64,000 bases of DNA from Novosphingobium percolationis (lineage in GTDB: Bacteria; Pseudomonadota; Alphaproteobacteria; Sphingomonadales; Sphingomonadaceae): the NCBI RefSeq assembly GCF_020179425.1, contig NZ_JAILYM010000001.1:62001-126000 (forward strand), written 5' to 3'. Under the pieces are notes generated by a model. The model searched no databases and had not been told where the DNA came from. It was given only the letters and a program-made list of their open reading frames with translations. This document shows, in pieces, positions 42,791-51,929 of the stretch; within the stretch, counting starts at the first letter, position 1, and each line of letters starts with the position of its first letter. The position numbers and the translations under genes are program-made.

Positions 42791-43687
42791 ATGGTCAATC
42801 TCTCCCGCTTCGATCTCAACCTGCTGCGCGTGTTCGATGCCGTGTTCGAATGGAACGGCGTGTCGACCGCCGCCCGCCACCTCAACCTGTCGCAGCCCGC
42901 CGTCAGCCATGCGCTGGCCAAGTTGCGCGCCGAATTGTCTGATCCGCTGTTCGTGCGGCAGGGCAACCGGCTGGTGCCCACGCCCGTTGCCAACACCATC
43001 GCCGTGCCGGTGCGCGAGGCGCTGCGCCGGATCGAGACCGCGCTTGCCAGCACCACCACCTTCGCACCCGAGCATTCGACGCGCGAATTTCGCATCGGCA
43101 TTCGCGCCACGGGCGAAACGCCGCGCTTTTCGTCGCTGTTCACGCGCGTGCGGGACAAGGCGCCCAATGTGCGGCTGGCCAGTATCAGCTTCCGTCGGCG
43201 CGACGTGTACCGCCTGCTGGCGAGCGGCGAATGCGACGTGATCATCGACATCGACCTGCCGCACGACGATCGGCTGTGCCGCGAGCGGCTGACCTCCGAG
43301 CCGATGGCCGTGGTCGCGCGCTTCGATCATCCCGCTGTCCGGGGCGGACTGTCGCTGGAAACCTACCTTGCCGCTGACCACGTGGTCGCCTCGCCACGTC
43401 CGCGCGGGGCGGGGCTGGAGGATACCGTGCTGGGGCAGGCGGGGCTGCAGCGCCGCATCGTCGCGCGCTGCCAGCACGCTTTTACCGCCTGCCAGATCGT
43501 GGCGGGCACCGATCTGTTCTGCACGCTGCCGCGCCGCCATGCCGAAAGCATCGCGCAGGCCTGGCCGCTTGCGATGTTCGACCTGCCGATCACGGTCCCG
43601 GCCAATCCGGTCACGGTCTACTGGCACCGCGACAGCAGCACCGATCCCGGCAACGTCTGGCTGCGTGCGCAGATCGCGCGGGGGTGA
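42791..43687 (+). CDS. LysR-family transcriptional regulator
   Basis: Regulator of 298 residues. The N-terminal winged HTH (about 5-64) has FDLNLLRVFDAVFEW and HLNLSQPAVSHALAKLR, followed by a periplasmic-binding-protein-like co-inducer domain. The ATG at 42791 matches the standard LysR N-terminus; the frame is open far upstream inside the CoA-transferase gene and was rejected. Unlike most LysR genes it is not divergent from a target; it lies between the CoA-transferase and an acyl-CoA dehydrogenase, both on the same strand. It resembles NodD/NahR-type LysR proteins in the conserved LSQPAVSHAL motif. Confidence 0.88.
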   Translation: MVNLSRFDLNLLRVFDAVFEWNGVSTAARHLNLSQPAVSHALAKLRAELSDPLFVRQGNRLVPTPVANTIAVPVREALRRIETALASTTTFAPEHSTREFRIGIRATGETPRFSSLFTRVRDKAPNVRLASISFRRRDVYRLLASGECDVIIDIDLPHDDRLCRERLTSEPMAVVARFDHPAVRGGLSLETYLAADHVVASPRPRGAGLEDTVLGQAGLQRRIVARCQHAFTACQIVAGTDLFCTLPRRHAESIAQAWPLAMFDLPITVPANPVTVYWHRDSSTDPGNVWLRAQIARG

Positions 43688-43781
43688 TATTCTCCATGGG
43701 AATACCGCATATGCAGTGACTTCATTTCTGCGAATGCAGCAGAAGGCGTACGCTCCTCACCACATAGATGGGAGAGTGGAC

Positions 43782-45026
43782 ATGTCCTCAATCGATCTCG
43801 AAGCCGAAATGAACGACCTGCGCATGTCGGAAAAGGCGCGCCCTCTGTTCGATGCGGTCAAGCAGCACATTGCCGAAAACGTCGATCCGATCACCGAGGA
43901 ATTCTTCCGTCTGGGCGAAGGCCGTGCCGACCGCTGGAGCTGGGCGCCCGGTCAGCTCGAATTGCTCGATGGCGCCAAGGCCAAGGCCAAGGCCGCGGGC
44001 CTGTGGAACTTCTTCCTGCCGCATGGCGATACCGGCACAGCGCTGAGCAACCTCGACTATGCCTACATCGCGGCGGAACTCGGCAAGTCGCCGCTCGCTT
44101 CGGAATCGCTGAACTGCTCGGCGCCCGATACGGGCAACATGGAAGTGCTGCAGATGGTCGGCACGCCCGAGCAGCAGGAAAAGTGGCTCAAGCCGCTGCT
44201 CAACGGTGACATCCGCTCGGCCTACGTCATGACCGAACCCGACGTTGCCTCGTCGGATGCCAGCAACATCGCCACCACCGGCGTGCTTGATGGCGATGAA
44301 TGGGTGATCAACGGCGAAAAGTACTTTGCCAGCGGCGCGGGCGACCCGCGTTGCAAGATCATGATCGTGATGGTCAACACCAATCCCGGCGGCCCGCGCA
44401 AGGCCCAGCATTCGCAGATCCTCGTGCCCAAGGACACGCCCGGCGTCGAAATCCTCGGCGCGATGCACGTATTCGGCAAGGATCACGCGCCGCAGGGTCA
44501 CATGCACCTGCGCTTCACCAACGTCCGCGTGCCCAAGGACAACATGCTGCTGGGCGAGGGCCGTGGCTTCGAGATCTCGCAGCTGCGCCTCGGGCCGGGC
44601 CGCATCCACCACTGCATGCGCACCATCGGCAAGTGCGAGCGTGCGCTCGACCTGATGGTCAAGCGCGGCAATTCGCGCACCGCTTTCGGCAAGCCGCTGT
44701 CGATGCTGGGCAAGAACATCGAAGTGATCTCGCGCGCAAGGATCGAGATCGAGGCGATGCGCCTGATCGTGCTAAAGGCGGCCAAGGCGATGGACGTGCT
44801 CGGCAACCGCGAGGCGCGCGTGTGGGTGTCGATGGCCAAGGCCATGGTGCCCGAACGTGCCTGCAAGATCATCGACGATGCCATGCAGATCCATGGCGCG
44901 ACGGGTATCTCGCAGTGGACGCCGCTGGCCGAGCTCTATGCCGACATCCGCCACCTGCGCTTTGCCGATGGCCCGGATGAAGTCCACCACATGGTCGTCG
45001 GCCGCGCCGAACTCGGCCGTCACTGA
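43782..45026 (+). CDS. acyl-CoA dehydrogenase (ACAD10/11-like)
   Basis: FAD acyl-CoA dehydrogenase of 414 residues. AYVMTEPDVASSDASN is the flavin/substrate loop (about 146-161), LGPGRIHHCMRTIG the central helix, and the terminal segment FADGPDEVHHM takes the place of the YEGT-type catalytic region of short-chain enzymes. The ATG at 43782 follows GGGAGAG. A close paralogue is encoded at 49236-50513. Monocistronic and followed by a hairpin. Introduces the 2,3-double bond in an acyl-CoA; ACAD10/11-type proteins may handle branched or hydroxylated chains. Confidence 0.88.
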   Translation: MSSIDLEAEMNDLRMSEKARPLFDAVKQHIAENVDPITEEFFRLGEGRADRWSWAPGQLELLDGAKAKAKAAGLWNFFLPHGDTGTALSNLDYAYIAAELGKSPLASESLNCSAPDTGNMEVLQMVGTPEQQEKWLKPLLNGDIRSAYVMTEPDVASSDASNIATTGVLDGDEWVINGEKYFASGAGDPRCKIMIVMVNTNPGGPRKAQHSQILVPKDTPGVEILGAMHVFGKDHAPQGHMHLRFTNVRVPKDNMLLGEGRGFEISQLRLGPGRIHHCMRTIGKCERALDLMVKRGNSRTAFGKPLSMLGKNIEVISRARIEIEAMRLIVLKAAKAMDVLGNREARVWVSMAKAMVPERACKIIDDAMQIHGATGISQWTPLAELYADIRHLRFADGPDEVHHMVVGRAELGRH

Positions 45027-45032
45027 GGGGAA

Positions 45033-45052
45033 GGGCGTGCTGCGGCACGCCC
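45033..45052. terminator. terminator hairpin
   Basis: GGGCGTGC-TGCG-GCACGCCC, an 8-base perfect stem between the acyl-CoA dehydrogenase and the opposing cobQ. Confidence 0.7.
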
Positions 45053-45071
45053 TCCTGCGCCTGCCGTCGCG

Positions 45072-46535
45072 CTAGATCCGCGTGGCGCCCTGCGCGCAGG
45101 CCAGCAGCGCGTCGACGTCGAGATGCGTTTCGAGGCCTTCGGCAATGGCATCGAGCGCGGCGTCGACGCTGGCTGCATGGTCCGCCCCATCGGAATCCAC
45201 GCCCAGCGCGGCCAGCAGCGCCCCGCGCAACGCCGTCCCGCCCAGCGCCCCGTGGACATAGCTGCCCATGACCTGGCCATTCGCGCTGCACGCGCCATCG
45301 GTGCGCCCGTCGTCGATCATCGCGAAGGGGCGGCTGCAATCGGGACCGGCGGTTTCGCCCATGTGCATCTCGTAGCCTTCGAACGGTTGACCCAGCGCCT
45401 GGCCGCGAACGCGGCGCAGCGCCTTGTCCTGCGTCAGCACGGTTTCCACGTCGAGCAGGCCCAGCCCGTCGATCGCCCGGTCCGGCCCTTCGATGCCATG
45501 GGGGTCCAGGATGCGGCGGCCCAGCATCTGGTAGCCCCCGCAGATGCCCAGGATGCGGCCACCCCGGCGATGGTGCGCCAGAATGTCGATATCCCACCCC
45601 TGCTGCCGCATCGCCGCCATGTCGGCGATCGTGGCCTTCGATCCGGGCAGGACGACCAGCGCGCAATCGGCGGGGATCGGCTGCCCCGGCGGAACCATCA
45701 CCAGCTGGACCGCGCTTTCGGCCTTGAGCGGGTCCAGATCGTCGAAGTTGGCGATGCGCGGCAGAATCGGGCAGGCGATGCGGATCGTGCCTGCCGCGTG
45801 CCGCGCATGGCGTTCCAGTACCACCGCATCCTCGCTCGGCAGGCGCGCGCTCGCGGCGAGCCAGGGCACGACGCCAAAGCCGCGCCACCCGGCCAGCGCC
45901 TCGATCTGGCGATAGCCGTCCTCGAACAGCGCGGAATCGCCGCGAAACTTGTTGATGATGAAGCCCTGGATCATGACGGCGTCGGTCGGATCGAGCACCG
46001 CGCGGGTGCCGACGATCGCCGCGATCACCCCGCCACGGTCGATATCGCCGACCAGCACGACCGGCACGTTGGCGGCGCGGGCGAAGCCCATGTTGGCGAT
46101 GTCGCCCGCGCGCAGGTTGATCTCGGCGGGCGAACCTGCGCCTTCGACCACGACGATATCGCACTGCGCGCGCAGCCGTGCCCAGCTTTCCAGCACTTCG
46201 GGCAGGAGCGTGCCGCGCTTTGCGCGAAAGTTGCCGCCGCCCAGCGTTCCGCGCACGCGCCCATGCACGATCAGTTGCGAGGTGTGGTCGGCCTGCGGCT
46301 TGAGCAGCACCGGGTTCATGTCGGTGTGCGGCTCTGCCCGGCACGCCAGCGCCTGCAAGGCCTGCGCCCGCCCGATCTCTCCGCCATCGACCGTGACGGC
46401 GGCATTGTTCGACATGTTCTGCGGCTTGAACGGCAGCACGCGCAAGCCGCGATTGGCGAAGGCGCGGCACAGCCCGGCGACCAGCACCGACTTGCCGACA
46501 TCCGACCCCGTGCCCTGCAACATCAGCGCGCCCAT
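45072..46535 (-). CDS. cobQ: adenosylcobyric acid synthase
   Basis: Glutamine-dependent amidation of the b, d, e and g side chains of adenosylcobyrinic a,c-diamide in cobalamin synthesis. The 487-residue protein has an N-terminal P-loop GTGSDVGKS (about 8-16), [10 protein letters not shown] and [12 protein letters not shown] of the synthetase domain, and a C-terminal class I amidotransferase with the Cys in [10 protein letters not shown]. The start ATG at 46535 gives 6-base spacing from AGGGAGG; an ATG at 46541 is too close to it. No other cobalamin gene and no recognisable cobalamin riboswitch is next to it. Divergent from the globin chemoreceptor. Confidence 0.92.
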   Translation of the reverse strand: MGALMLQGTGSDVGKSVLVAGLCRAFANRGLRVLPFKPQNMSNNAAVTVDGGEIGRAQALQALACRAEPHTDMNPVLLKPQADHTSQLIVHGRVRGTLGGGNFRAKRGTLLPEVLESWARLRAQCDIVVVEGAGSPAEINLRAGDIANMGFARAANVPVVLVGDIDRGGVIAAIVGTRAVLDPTDAVMIQGFIINKFRGDSALFEDGYRQIEALAGWRGFGVVPWLAASARLPSEDAVVLERHARHAAGTIRIACPILPRIANFDDLDPLKAESAVQLVMVPPGQPIPADCALVVLPGSKATIADMAAMRQQGWDIDILAHHRRGGRILGICGGYQMLGRRILDPHGIEGPDRAIDGLGLLDVETVLTQDKALRRVRGQALGQPFEGYEMHMGETAGPDCSRPFAMIDDGRTDGACSANGQVMGSYVHGALGGTALRGALLAALGVDSDGADHAASVDAALDAIAEGLETHLDVDALLACAQGATRI

Positions 46536-46692
46536 CGTCATCCTCCCTCGCACCGCGCGCTTCTATGCGAAAGCAGGGCTGAGGCAAGGTCCGCACCGAT
46601 GCGCGCGCCATAGTGGTTTGTGGCAATGGCGCAGCCAAAGATGGTTAAATTTCCTGTGCGAAACGTGGTGGGCCGATTGGAGAATCCTGCCC

Positions 46693-48183
46693 GTGAGAAA
46701 CGCCCGGAACGACAGCGCCGCCCCGCTCGATGTCATCCATCCGCTCGATGACGGCAATTACCGCCACTACGGGCGGATCAAGTCGATGGTGGGCCGCTAT
46801 GCGCAAGGCGCGCTGGACAAGCTCTACGATGCGATCGCGCGCAATGCGGCCACCGCGAAGATCCTGCCCGAAGCCGAGCAGCGCCAGCGCGCGTCCACCG
46901 CGCAATACGCGCATTGGCAGGCGCTCTTTTCCGGGCCCTTCGACGCGGAAAACCGTGCCCGCTCGCAACGCATCGGCCAGATCCACGCCGACGTGGGGCT
47001 GAGCCCCGGCTACTACATCAGCTCCTACGCCTTCGTGATCGAGGAGATCATCACCCGCGCGCTGTCGCGCACCGTGGTCACGCCGCTCAACGGCAGGGCC
47101 ACCGGCAAGATGATCGGCACTTTCGTCAAGGCCGCGCTGCACGACATGGCGACCGCGCTGGGCGCCTATTTCGATGCCGAGACGAGGGGGCGCGAACGGG
47201 TCATTTCGGAAATGAGCCGGGCGCTGGGCGAAGTTTCCAAGGGCGACCTGCGCGCGCAGCTCGACGAGTTGCCGCCCAGCTATCAGGAACTGGCGAAGCA
47301 CTTCCATGCGATGCGCTACAATATCAGTTCACTGGTCACCCAGATGACGGATTCGGCCGCCAGCGTGCGGATCGGTGCGGAAGAGATCAGCTCGGCCGCC
47401 AACGACCTCGCCAGCCGCACCGAAGTCCAGGCCGCCACGACCACGCGCATTGCGCAGGTGATGCGCGACGCCACGCATTCCATCGGGCGCACGGCGGCAC
47501 TGGCACAGGAAGTCGATGCCAGCATGGCCGATCTTTCGCGCCACGCCGAACATGGCGGCAAGGTGATGAGCCAGGCCGTCACCGCGATGGACAAGATTCA
47601 GGATTCCTCGGCGGAGATCGCCAAGATCATCGAGGTGATCGACGCGATCGCCTTCCAGACCAACCTGCTGGCGCTGAACGCCGGGGTGGAGGCCGCGCGT
47701 GCCGGGGATGCGGGCAAGGGCTTCGCCGTGGTCGCCTCGGAAGTGCGCGCGCTGGCGCAGCGCACCAGCGAATCCGCCAGCATGATCAAGCAACTGGTCG
47801 TGACGTCGACCGGCGACGTGCAGGTCGGCGTCGATCTCGTCGGGCAGACGCGCCAGTCGCTGGGCACGATCATCTCGGGCCTCGAAGGCGCATCGACCAA
47901 GGCGGCGGAAATCTCCACCTTCGCGCGCGATCAGGCCTCGAGCATCCAGATCCTCAACGGCGATCTCGAAAAGATCGATCTCAATTCGCAGCACAATGCC
48001 GCGATGGTGGAGCAGTCCAACGCCGCCGCGCGCAGTCTGTCGCAGGAAGCGCAGACGATGGCGTCGATCATCGGCACGTTCAAGTTCGAACGCCGTTCGT
48101 CCTTGCGCCCCCCCGGCGAGGCGAAAGGCCATGGAGCAGCCACTTCCGACAGCGCGGCGGCGAAGCGGCGGGCAGCCGCCTGA
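46693..48183 (+). CDS. globin-coupled methyl-accepting chemotaxis protein (HemAT-like)
   Basis: Soluble aerotaxis-type receptor of 496 residues. The N-terminal protoglobin domain (about 25-185) has candidate heme-proximal His98 in [20 protein letters not shown], the typical globin-coupled sensor signature. A HAMP-like linker ([14 protein letters not shown]) follows, then the MCP signalling hairpin with the conserved tip ([19 protein letters not shown] and [15 protein letters not shown]). No transmembrane segment is predicted, so it senses cytoplasmic O2 or another gas. The start is GTG at 46693 with GGAGAA upstream. No che genes are nearby and no C-terminal CheR-tethering pentapeptide is seen. 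Confidence 0.88.
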   Translation: MRNARNDSAAPLDVIHPLDDGNYRHYGRIKSMVGRYAQGALDKLYDAIARNAATAKILPEAEQRQRASTAQYAHWQALFSGPFDAENRARSQRIGQIHADVGLSPGYYISSYAFVIEEIITRALSRTVVTPLNGRATGKMIGTFVKAALHDMATALGAYFDAETRGRERVISEMSRALGEVSKGDLRAQLDELPPSYQELAKHFHAMRYNISSLVTQMTDSAASVRIGAEEISSAANDLASRTEVQAATTTRIAQVMRDATHSIGRTAALAQEVDASMADLSRHAEHGGKVMSQAVTAMDKIQDSSAEIAKIIEVIDAIAFQTNLLALNAGVEAARAGDAGKGFAVVASEVRALAQRTSESASMIKQLVVTSTGDVQVGVDLVGQTRQSLGTIISGLEGASTKAAEISTFARDQASSIQILNGDLEKIDLNSQHNAAMVEQSNAAARSLSQEAQTMASIIGTFKFERRSSLRPPGEAKGHGAATSDSAAAKRRAAA

Positions 48184-48195
48184 TGCGCCGGTGCG

Positions 48196-48537
48196 TCAGC
48201 GCTGCTTCTTGGCGATGGTCGCGGTGAAATCGGGGTCCTTGTTCGCCACCCAGTCGACGAACTTGCGCACCGCCGGGTTGGCGAGCAGGCCCTCCACGTC
48301 CATCCCGAAGCGCTGAAGCTCCGAATTGGTGAAGTTGACGATCAGCGTCTGCTGGCAGATCGAATGCATCGGCACCACGTCGCGCCCGCCCCGGCTCTTG
48401 GGGACGGGGTGATGCCACACGATGGTCGAGCCGGTGGGGCGCCCGCACAGCCAGCAGGGGACGGGCGGCGGCGCTTCTTCCTCGCTCTCGTCCTGCCAGT
48501 CGTCGCGGTAACCGTGCTTGGAATGCTTGCGCGCCAT
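48196..48537 (-). CDS. small HNH-endonuclease-like zinc protein
   Basis: Protein of 113 residues with a Cys28-x2-Cys31 pair, the His42-His43 core (IVWHHPVPKSRGG) and a His58/Cys61 pair, an arrangement like compact HNH/zinc-finger nucleases. The ATG at 48537 removes an unlikely Cys-rich N-terminal extension that is also open. Convergent with the chemoreceptor, with a 12-base gap. Whether it cleaves DNA is not certain; such small HNH proteins are common and often uncharacterised. Confidence 0.65.
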   Translation of the reverse strand: MARKHSKHGYRDDWQDESEEEAPPPVPCWLCGRPTGSTIVWHHPVPKSRGGRDVVPMHSICQQTLIVNFTNSELQRFGMDVEGLLANPAVRKFVDWVANKDPDFTATIAKKQR

Positions 48538-48601
48538 GGGTCTGCCTAATGCGGGGGTCAGGGCCTGCGTATAGCGGCAGCGCGCGACAATGCCACCATG
48601 C

Positions 48602-49168
48602 TCAGGACGAAGGCAGCGTTCCGGGGCGCAGGTAGGGGAACATATGCGCCACATAGTCCGCCTTGCCCAGCGGCACGCCCGCGCCGCGCAGGATCGCGTA
48701 GGCGGTCATCAGGTGGAAGTAGAACTGCGGCAGCAGCCAGTCGCGCACGTATTGCTCGGCTGTCAGGTCGAAGATCATGCCGTTGGGCAGCGCGTGCGCG
48801 ATCGGCGCGTCCGCCTCGGCGTCCAGAGCATCGGCGCCAAGGCCATCGAGCAGCGCCAGCGCCTCGGCGATGCGGGCCTTTGCCTGGGCCAGCGTGCCGG
48901 GGGCCTCGCCCGCGTCGCGCCCTTCGTTCAGCAGCACGGTCAACGAGGCGGGGAAGTCCTCGCCCTTGAGGCGGTGCACGCCTTCGTGGACCTGCACGCA
49001 GGCAAAGCGGATCTGGGTGGCGAGTGGAAACATGTCGGGCGCGAGCCGGGCGGAGAGCAGCGCATCGGCTTGCGCTGCGGGCAGGTGCCCCTGCGCCTTG
49101 TCCAGCCAGCCCGAAAGCGTGCCCAGCATCTGCCGGAAGGTCGGAACAACAAGGTTGTTCAAGGACAT
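48602..49168 (-). CDS. DUF1993 domain-containing protein
   Basis: Helical protein of 188 residues of the DUF1993 family, recognised from FRQMLGTLSGWLDKA, IRFACVQVHEGVHRLKG and the C-terminal LLPQFYFHLMTAYAILRGAGVPLG segment. The family has a DinB-like four-helix fold. No signal or membrane segment is seen. The ATG at 49168 is favoured over one four codons earlier, as DUF1993 proteins usually begin close to this motif. Its molecular role is not known; it lies next to an unrelated acyl-CoA dehydrogenase gene on the same strand. Confidence 0.75.
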   Translation of the reverse strand: MSLNNLVVPTFRQMLGTLSGWLDKAQGHLPAAQADALLSARLAPDMFPLATQIRFACVQVHEGVHRLKGEDFPASLTVLLNEGRDAGEAPGTLAQAKARIAEALALLDGLGADALDAEADAPIAHALPNGMIFDLTAEQYVRDWLLPQFYFHLMTAYAILRGAGVPLGKADYVAHMFPYLRPGTLPSS

Positions 49169-49235
49169 GCGGGGCTCCATCGGTTGCGCCAGCGCTGTCT
49201 AGGCGAGGGCGCCCCGGTTCCGCAATGGTCCTCTG

Positions 49236-50513
49236 TCAGCGGGCGGGAACGGCGCGGTCGAGCTGTTCGGGCAGGGTATAGTAGCGCGTGTTGCGGCCAA
49301 GGTTCGCCCCCACGCGGGCCAGCTCGTCCCTGGCGATCAGCCGCAGGTGAACCTCGTCCGGCCCGTCAAGGAAGTGCAGCGCGCGGCCCCAGGTGTAGAG
49401 GTAGGCGAGCGGCGTGTCCGATGTCAGCCCCATCGCCCCGAACACCTGGATCGCGCGGTCGAGCACGCGCGTCTGCAACTGCGCCGCCACCAGCTTGATC
49501 GCGGACACGTCGACCTTGGCCGCCTTGTTGCCGTGGCTGTCCAATCGCGCGGCGGCCTTCAGCACCAGCAGCCGCGCCATGTCGATCTCCACGCGCGACT
49601 GCGCGATCCAGTCCTGCACGTTGGCATTGGCCGAAACCTGCCGCCCGAAGGTGCGCCGTTCGAGCGCGCGTTCGCACATCAGGTCGAGCGCCAGCTCGCA
49701 CTGGCCGATGGTCCTCATGCAATGGTGGACGCGCCCCGGCCCGAGCCGGGCCTGCGCCAGCGCGAAGCCTTCACCTTCTGCCCCCAGCAGGTTGCCGACG
49801 GGCACCCGGCAGTTGCGGAACACGATCTCGCACTGGCCCTCGATCGCGTGGTGATGCAGGATCGGGATGTTGCGCACGATCGTCATGCCGGGGGTGTCCA
49901 TCGGCACGATCACCATCGAATGCCGCGCATGGACGGACGTGTCGTCGTCATCGCCGGTCACGCCCATCACGATGGCGAACCGGCACAGCGGATGCAGCGG
50001 CCCGGTGATGAACCACTTGCGCCCGTTGAGCACGTATTCATCGCCTTCGCGGCGGATCGATGTGCGGATGTTGGTGGCATCGGACGAAGCGACGTCGGGT
50101 TCGCTCATCGCGAAGCACGAGCGGATTTCGCCTTCGAGCAGCGGCACCAGCCATTGCGCGCGCTGCTCGGGCGTGGCGAACAGGTGCAGCAGTTCCATGT
50201 TGCCGCTGTCGGGCGCGTTGCAGTTGAAGGCCTCGGACGCCCACGGCAGCCGCCCCATGATCTCGGCCAGCGGGGCGTATTCCAGGTTGGTCAGCCGCGT
50301 GCCCGGCTCGTCGTCGCGCAACGCAGGCAGGAACAGGTTCCACAAGCCCTCGGAGCGCGCGATCTGCTTGAGCGGTTCCATGATATCCAGGGGAAAGCGC
50401 CCGGCCATGGTCTCGCGGTGCCATTGCGCGTTGTAGGGCAGCATGTAGCGGTCGAGGAACTCCTCCACCTGCTGGCGTAACGCATTGACCCTCGCGCTGA
50501 ATTCGAAATCCAT
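49236..50513 (-). CDS. acyl-CoA dehydrogenase (ACAD10/11-like)
   Basis: FAD acyl-CoA dehydrogenase of 425 residues, paralogous to the one at 43782. Shared segments include APDSGNMELL, MSEPDVASSDATN, LGPGRVHHCMRTIGQCE and the C-terminal FLDGPDEVHL. The family uses FAD and passes electrons to electron-transfer flavoprotein. It is divergent from the acyl-CoA dehydrogenase pair at 50710/51930 across a 196-base promoter holding an 8-base inverted repeat, so the three are probably co-regulated. Substrate chain not assignable. Confidence 0.88.
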   Translation of the reverse strand: MDFEFSARVNALRQQVEEFLDRYMLPYNAQWHRETMAGRFPLDIMEPLKQIARSEGLWNLFLPALRDDEPGTRLTNLEYAPLAEIMGRLPWASEAFNCNAPDSGNMELLHLFATPEQRAQWLVPLLEGEIRSCFAMSEPDVASSDATNIRTSIRREGDEYVLNGRKWFITGPLHPLCRFAIVMGVTGDDDDTSVHARHSMVIVPMDTPGMTIVRNIPILHHHAIEGQCEIVFRNCRVPVGNLLGAEGEGFALAQARLGPGRVHHCMRTIGQCELALDLMCERALERRTFGRQVSANANVQDWIAQSRVEIDMARLLVLKAAARLDSHGNKAAKVDVSAIKLVAAQLQTRVLDRAIQVFGAMGLTSDTPLAYLYTWGRALHFLDGPDEVHLRLIARDELARVGANLGRNTRYYTLPEQLDRAVPAR

Positions 50514-50612
50514 GGCCTTCGCCTCCGACGATCGTCCCCTCGCGCTGTCGGTTGGAGAGCAGCGCTGATGGCTCCGCCTTTGGCCAGCGCGGGGTCGCGG
50601 TCATTGTCCTCG

Positions 50613-50649
50613 ATCAATCGTCGGCGGGGTCATTAATTATTCGATTGAT
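50613..50649. promoter_or_regulatory. ATCAATCG-N21-CGATTGAT inverted repeat
   Basis: Perfect 8-base arms (50613-50620, 50642-50649) with an AT-rich spacer half, midway between divergent acyl-CoA dehydrogenase genes starting at 50513 and 50710. Likely operator; the TetR gene at 54139-54816 is the nearest candidate regulator. Confidence 0.5.
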
Positions 50650-50709
50650 TGACGGGCGATCGCCTCTGCCTCTAAGCCAGCACGCAGGAGCGGGTGAACG
50701 GGAAAATAC

Positions 50710-51915
50710 ATGGACATCGCATTCAGCGCCGAGCTTGAGGCCTTCCGGCGCGAGGTCGCCGCATTTCTCGACACTGCGCCCACGCCGGAAATCCGCGAGG
50801 CAGGCGCCAAGACCACCAGCGTCTTCGCCCCGTTCGAACAGGTCATGGCCTGGCAGAAGATCCTCCATGCCAAGGGCTGGGCCGCGCCGGGCTGGCCGAA
50901 AGAATACGGCGGCACCGGCTGGTCGGTCGAACAGCGCTACATCTTCGCCGAGGAATACTGGGCGCGCGACCTGCCGCCCTTGCTGCCCAACGGCCTTGGT
51001 ATGGTTGGGCCGCTGCTGATGGAGCTGGGCACCGAGGAGCAGAAGGCCAAGTACCTGCCGGGCATCCTCTCGGGCGAGGACTACTGGACGCAAGGCTATT
51101 CCGAACCCGGCGCCGGGTCCGACCTTGCCAGCCTCAGCTGTTCCGCTGTGGCCGATGGCGACGACTACGTCATCAACGGCAGCAAGATCTGGACGACGCT
51201 GGCGCACAAGGCCAACCGCATGTTCATGCTCGTGCGCACCAGCCGCGAGGGCAAGAAGCAGCAGGGCATCACTTTCCTGCTGCTCGACCGGGTGGACTAT
51301 CCGGGCATGGAAATCCGCCCGATCGTCGGGCTCGATGGCGTGCCCGAACAATGCGAGGTGTTCTTCACCAACGTGCGCGTGCCCCAGTCGGGCCGCGTCG
51401 GGGCCGAGAACGATGGCTGGACCGTGGCCAAGGCGCTGCTCAAGCACGAACGCGGCGGTTCGGCGCAAAGCCCGGCGATGTACCGCAAGCTCGACCAGTT
51501 GCGCGCCGCGGCGGCTGCCACTGCCTCGCCCAACGGCGGCACCTTCGCCGCCGATCCCGTATTCCAGCGCGATCTGGGCGAGCTGGAGGCCGAAATCGCC
51601 GCCTACGCCGCGTTCGAGAAGATGGTGCTCACCGGCCACCCCATCGGGCGCGATCCCGCGATGCCGTCGATGAACAAGGTGATGAGTTCGGAACTCGCGC
51701 AGCGCGTCTCGGTGCTGATGACGCGCGTGGCGGGCCTCAACGGCCTGCCGCTGCAACTGGGGGCGCTGGAGGTCGATAGCGGCATCGCGCCGCTCGGCTC
51801 GATGCACGATCTGGTCGCCATGCCCTATTACCTCAATTCGCGCGCCACCACGATCTACGCCGGGACCAACGAGGTCCAGCGCGACCTGATCGCCCGCACG
51901 CTGCCTGTCGGCTGA
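50710..51915 (+). CDS. acyl-CoA dehydrogenase, subunit of probable heteromer
   Basis: Acyl-CoA dehydrogenase of 401 residues. It has the FAD-binding loop WTQGYSEPGAGSDLASL and the C-terminal IYAGTNEVQRDLIAR, where the usual YEGT reads YAGT, so the standard short-chain catalytic Glu position is Ala. It is 14 bases upstream of a second, shorter acyl-CoA dehydrogenase. Such paired genes encode alpha2beta2 enzymes in steroid side-chain and ring degradation (FadE/ChsE type), where catalytic and FAD roles are divided between subunits. Weak AAAATAC leader; start fixed by homology of MDIAFSAELEAFR. Confidence 0.88.
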   Translation: MDIAFSAELEAFRREVAAFLDTAPTPEIREAGAKTTSVFAPFEQVMAWQKILHAKGWAAPGWPKEYGGTGWSVEQRYIFAEEYWARDLPPLLPNGLGMVGPLLMELGTEEQKAKYLPGILSGEDYWTQGYSEPGAGSDLASLSCSAVADGDDYVINGSKIWTTLAHKANRMFMLVRTSREGKKQQGITFLLLDRVDYPGMEIRPIVGLDGVPEQCEVFFTNVRVPQSGRVGAENDGWTVAKALLKHERGGSAQSPAMYRKLDQLRAAAAATASPNGGTFAADPVFQRDLGELEAEIAAYAAFEKMVLTGHPIGRDPAMPSMNKVMSSELAQRVSVLMTRVAGLNGLPLQLGALEVDSGIAPLGSMHDLVAMPYYLNSRATTIYAGTNEVQRDLIARTLPVG

Positions 51916-51929
51916 AGGAGCACGCCCCC

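Noticed and set aside
46536-46692. Cobalamin riboswitch upstream of cobQ
   Set aside because: No recognisable B12-box or multi-stem leader in the short divergent gap.
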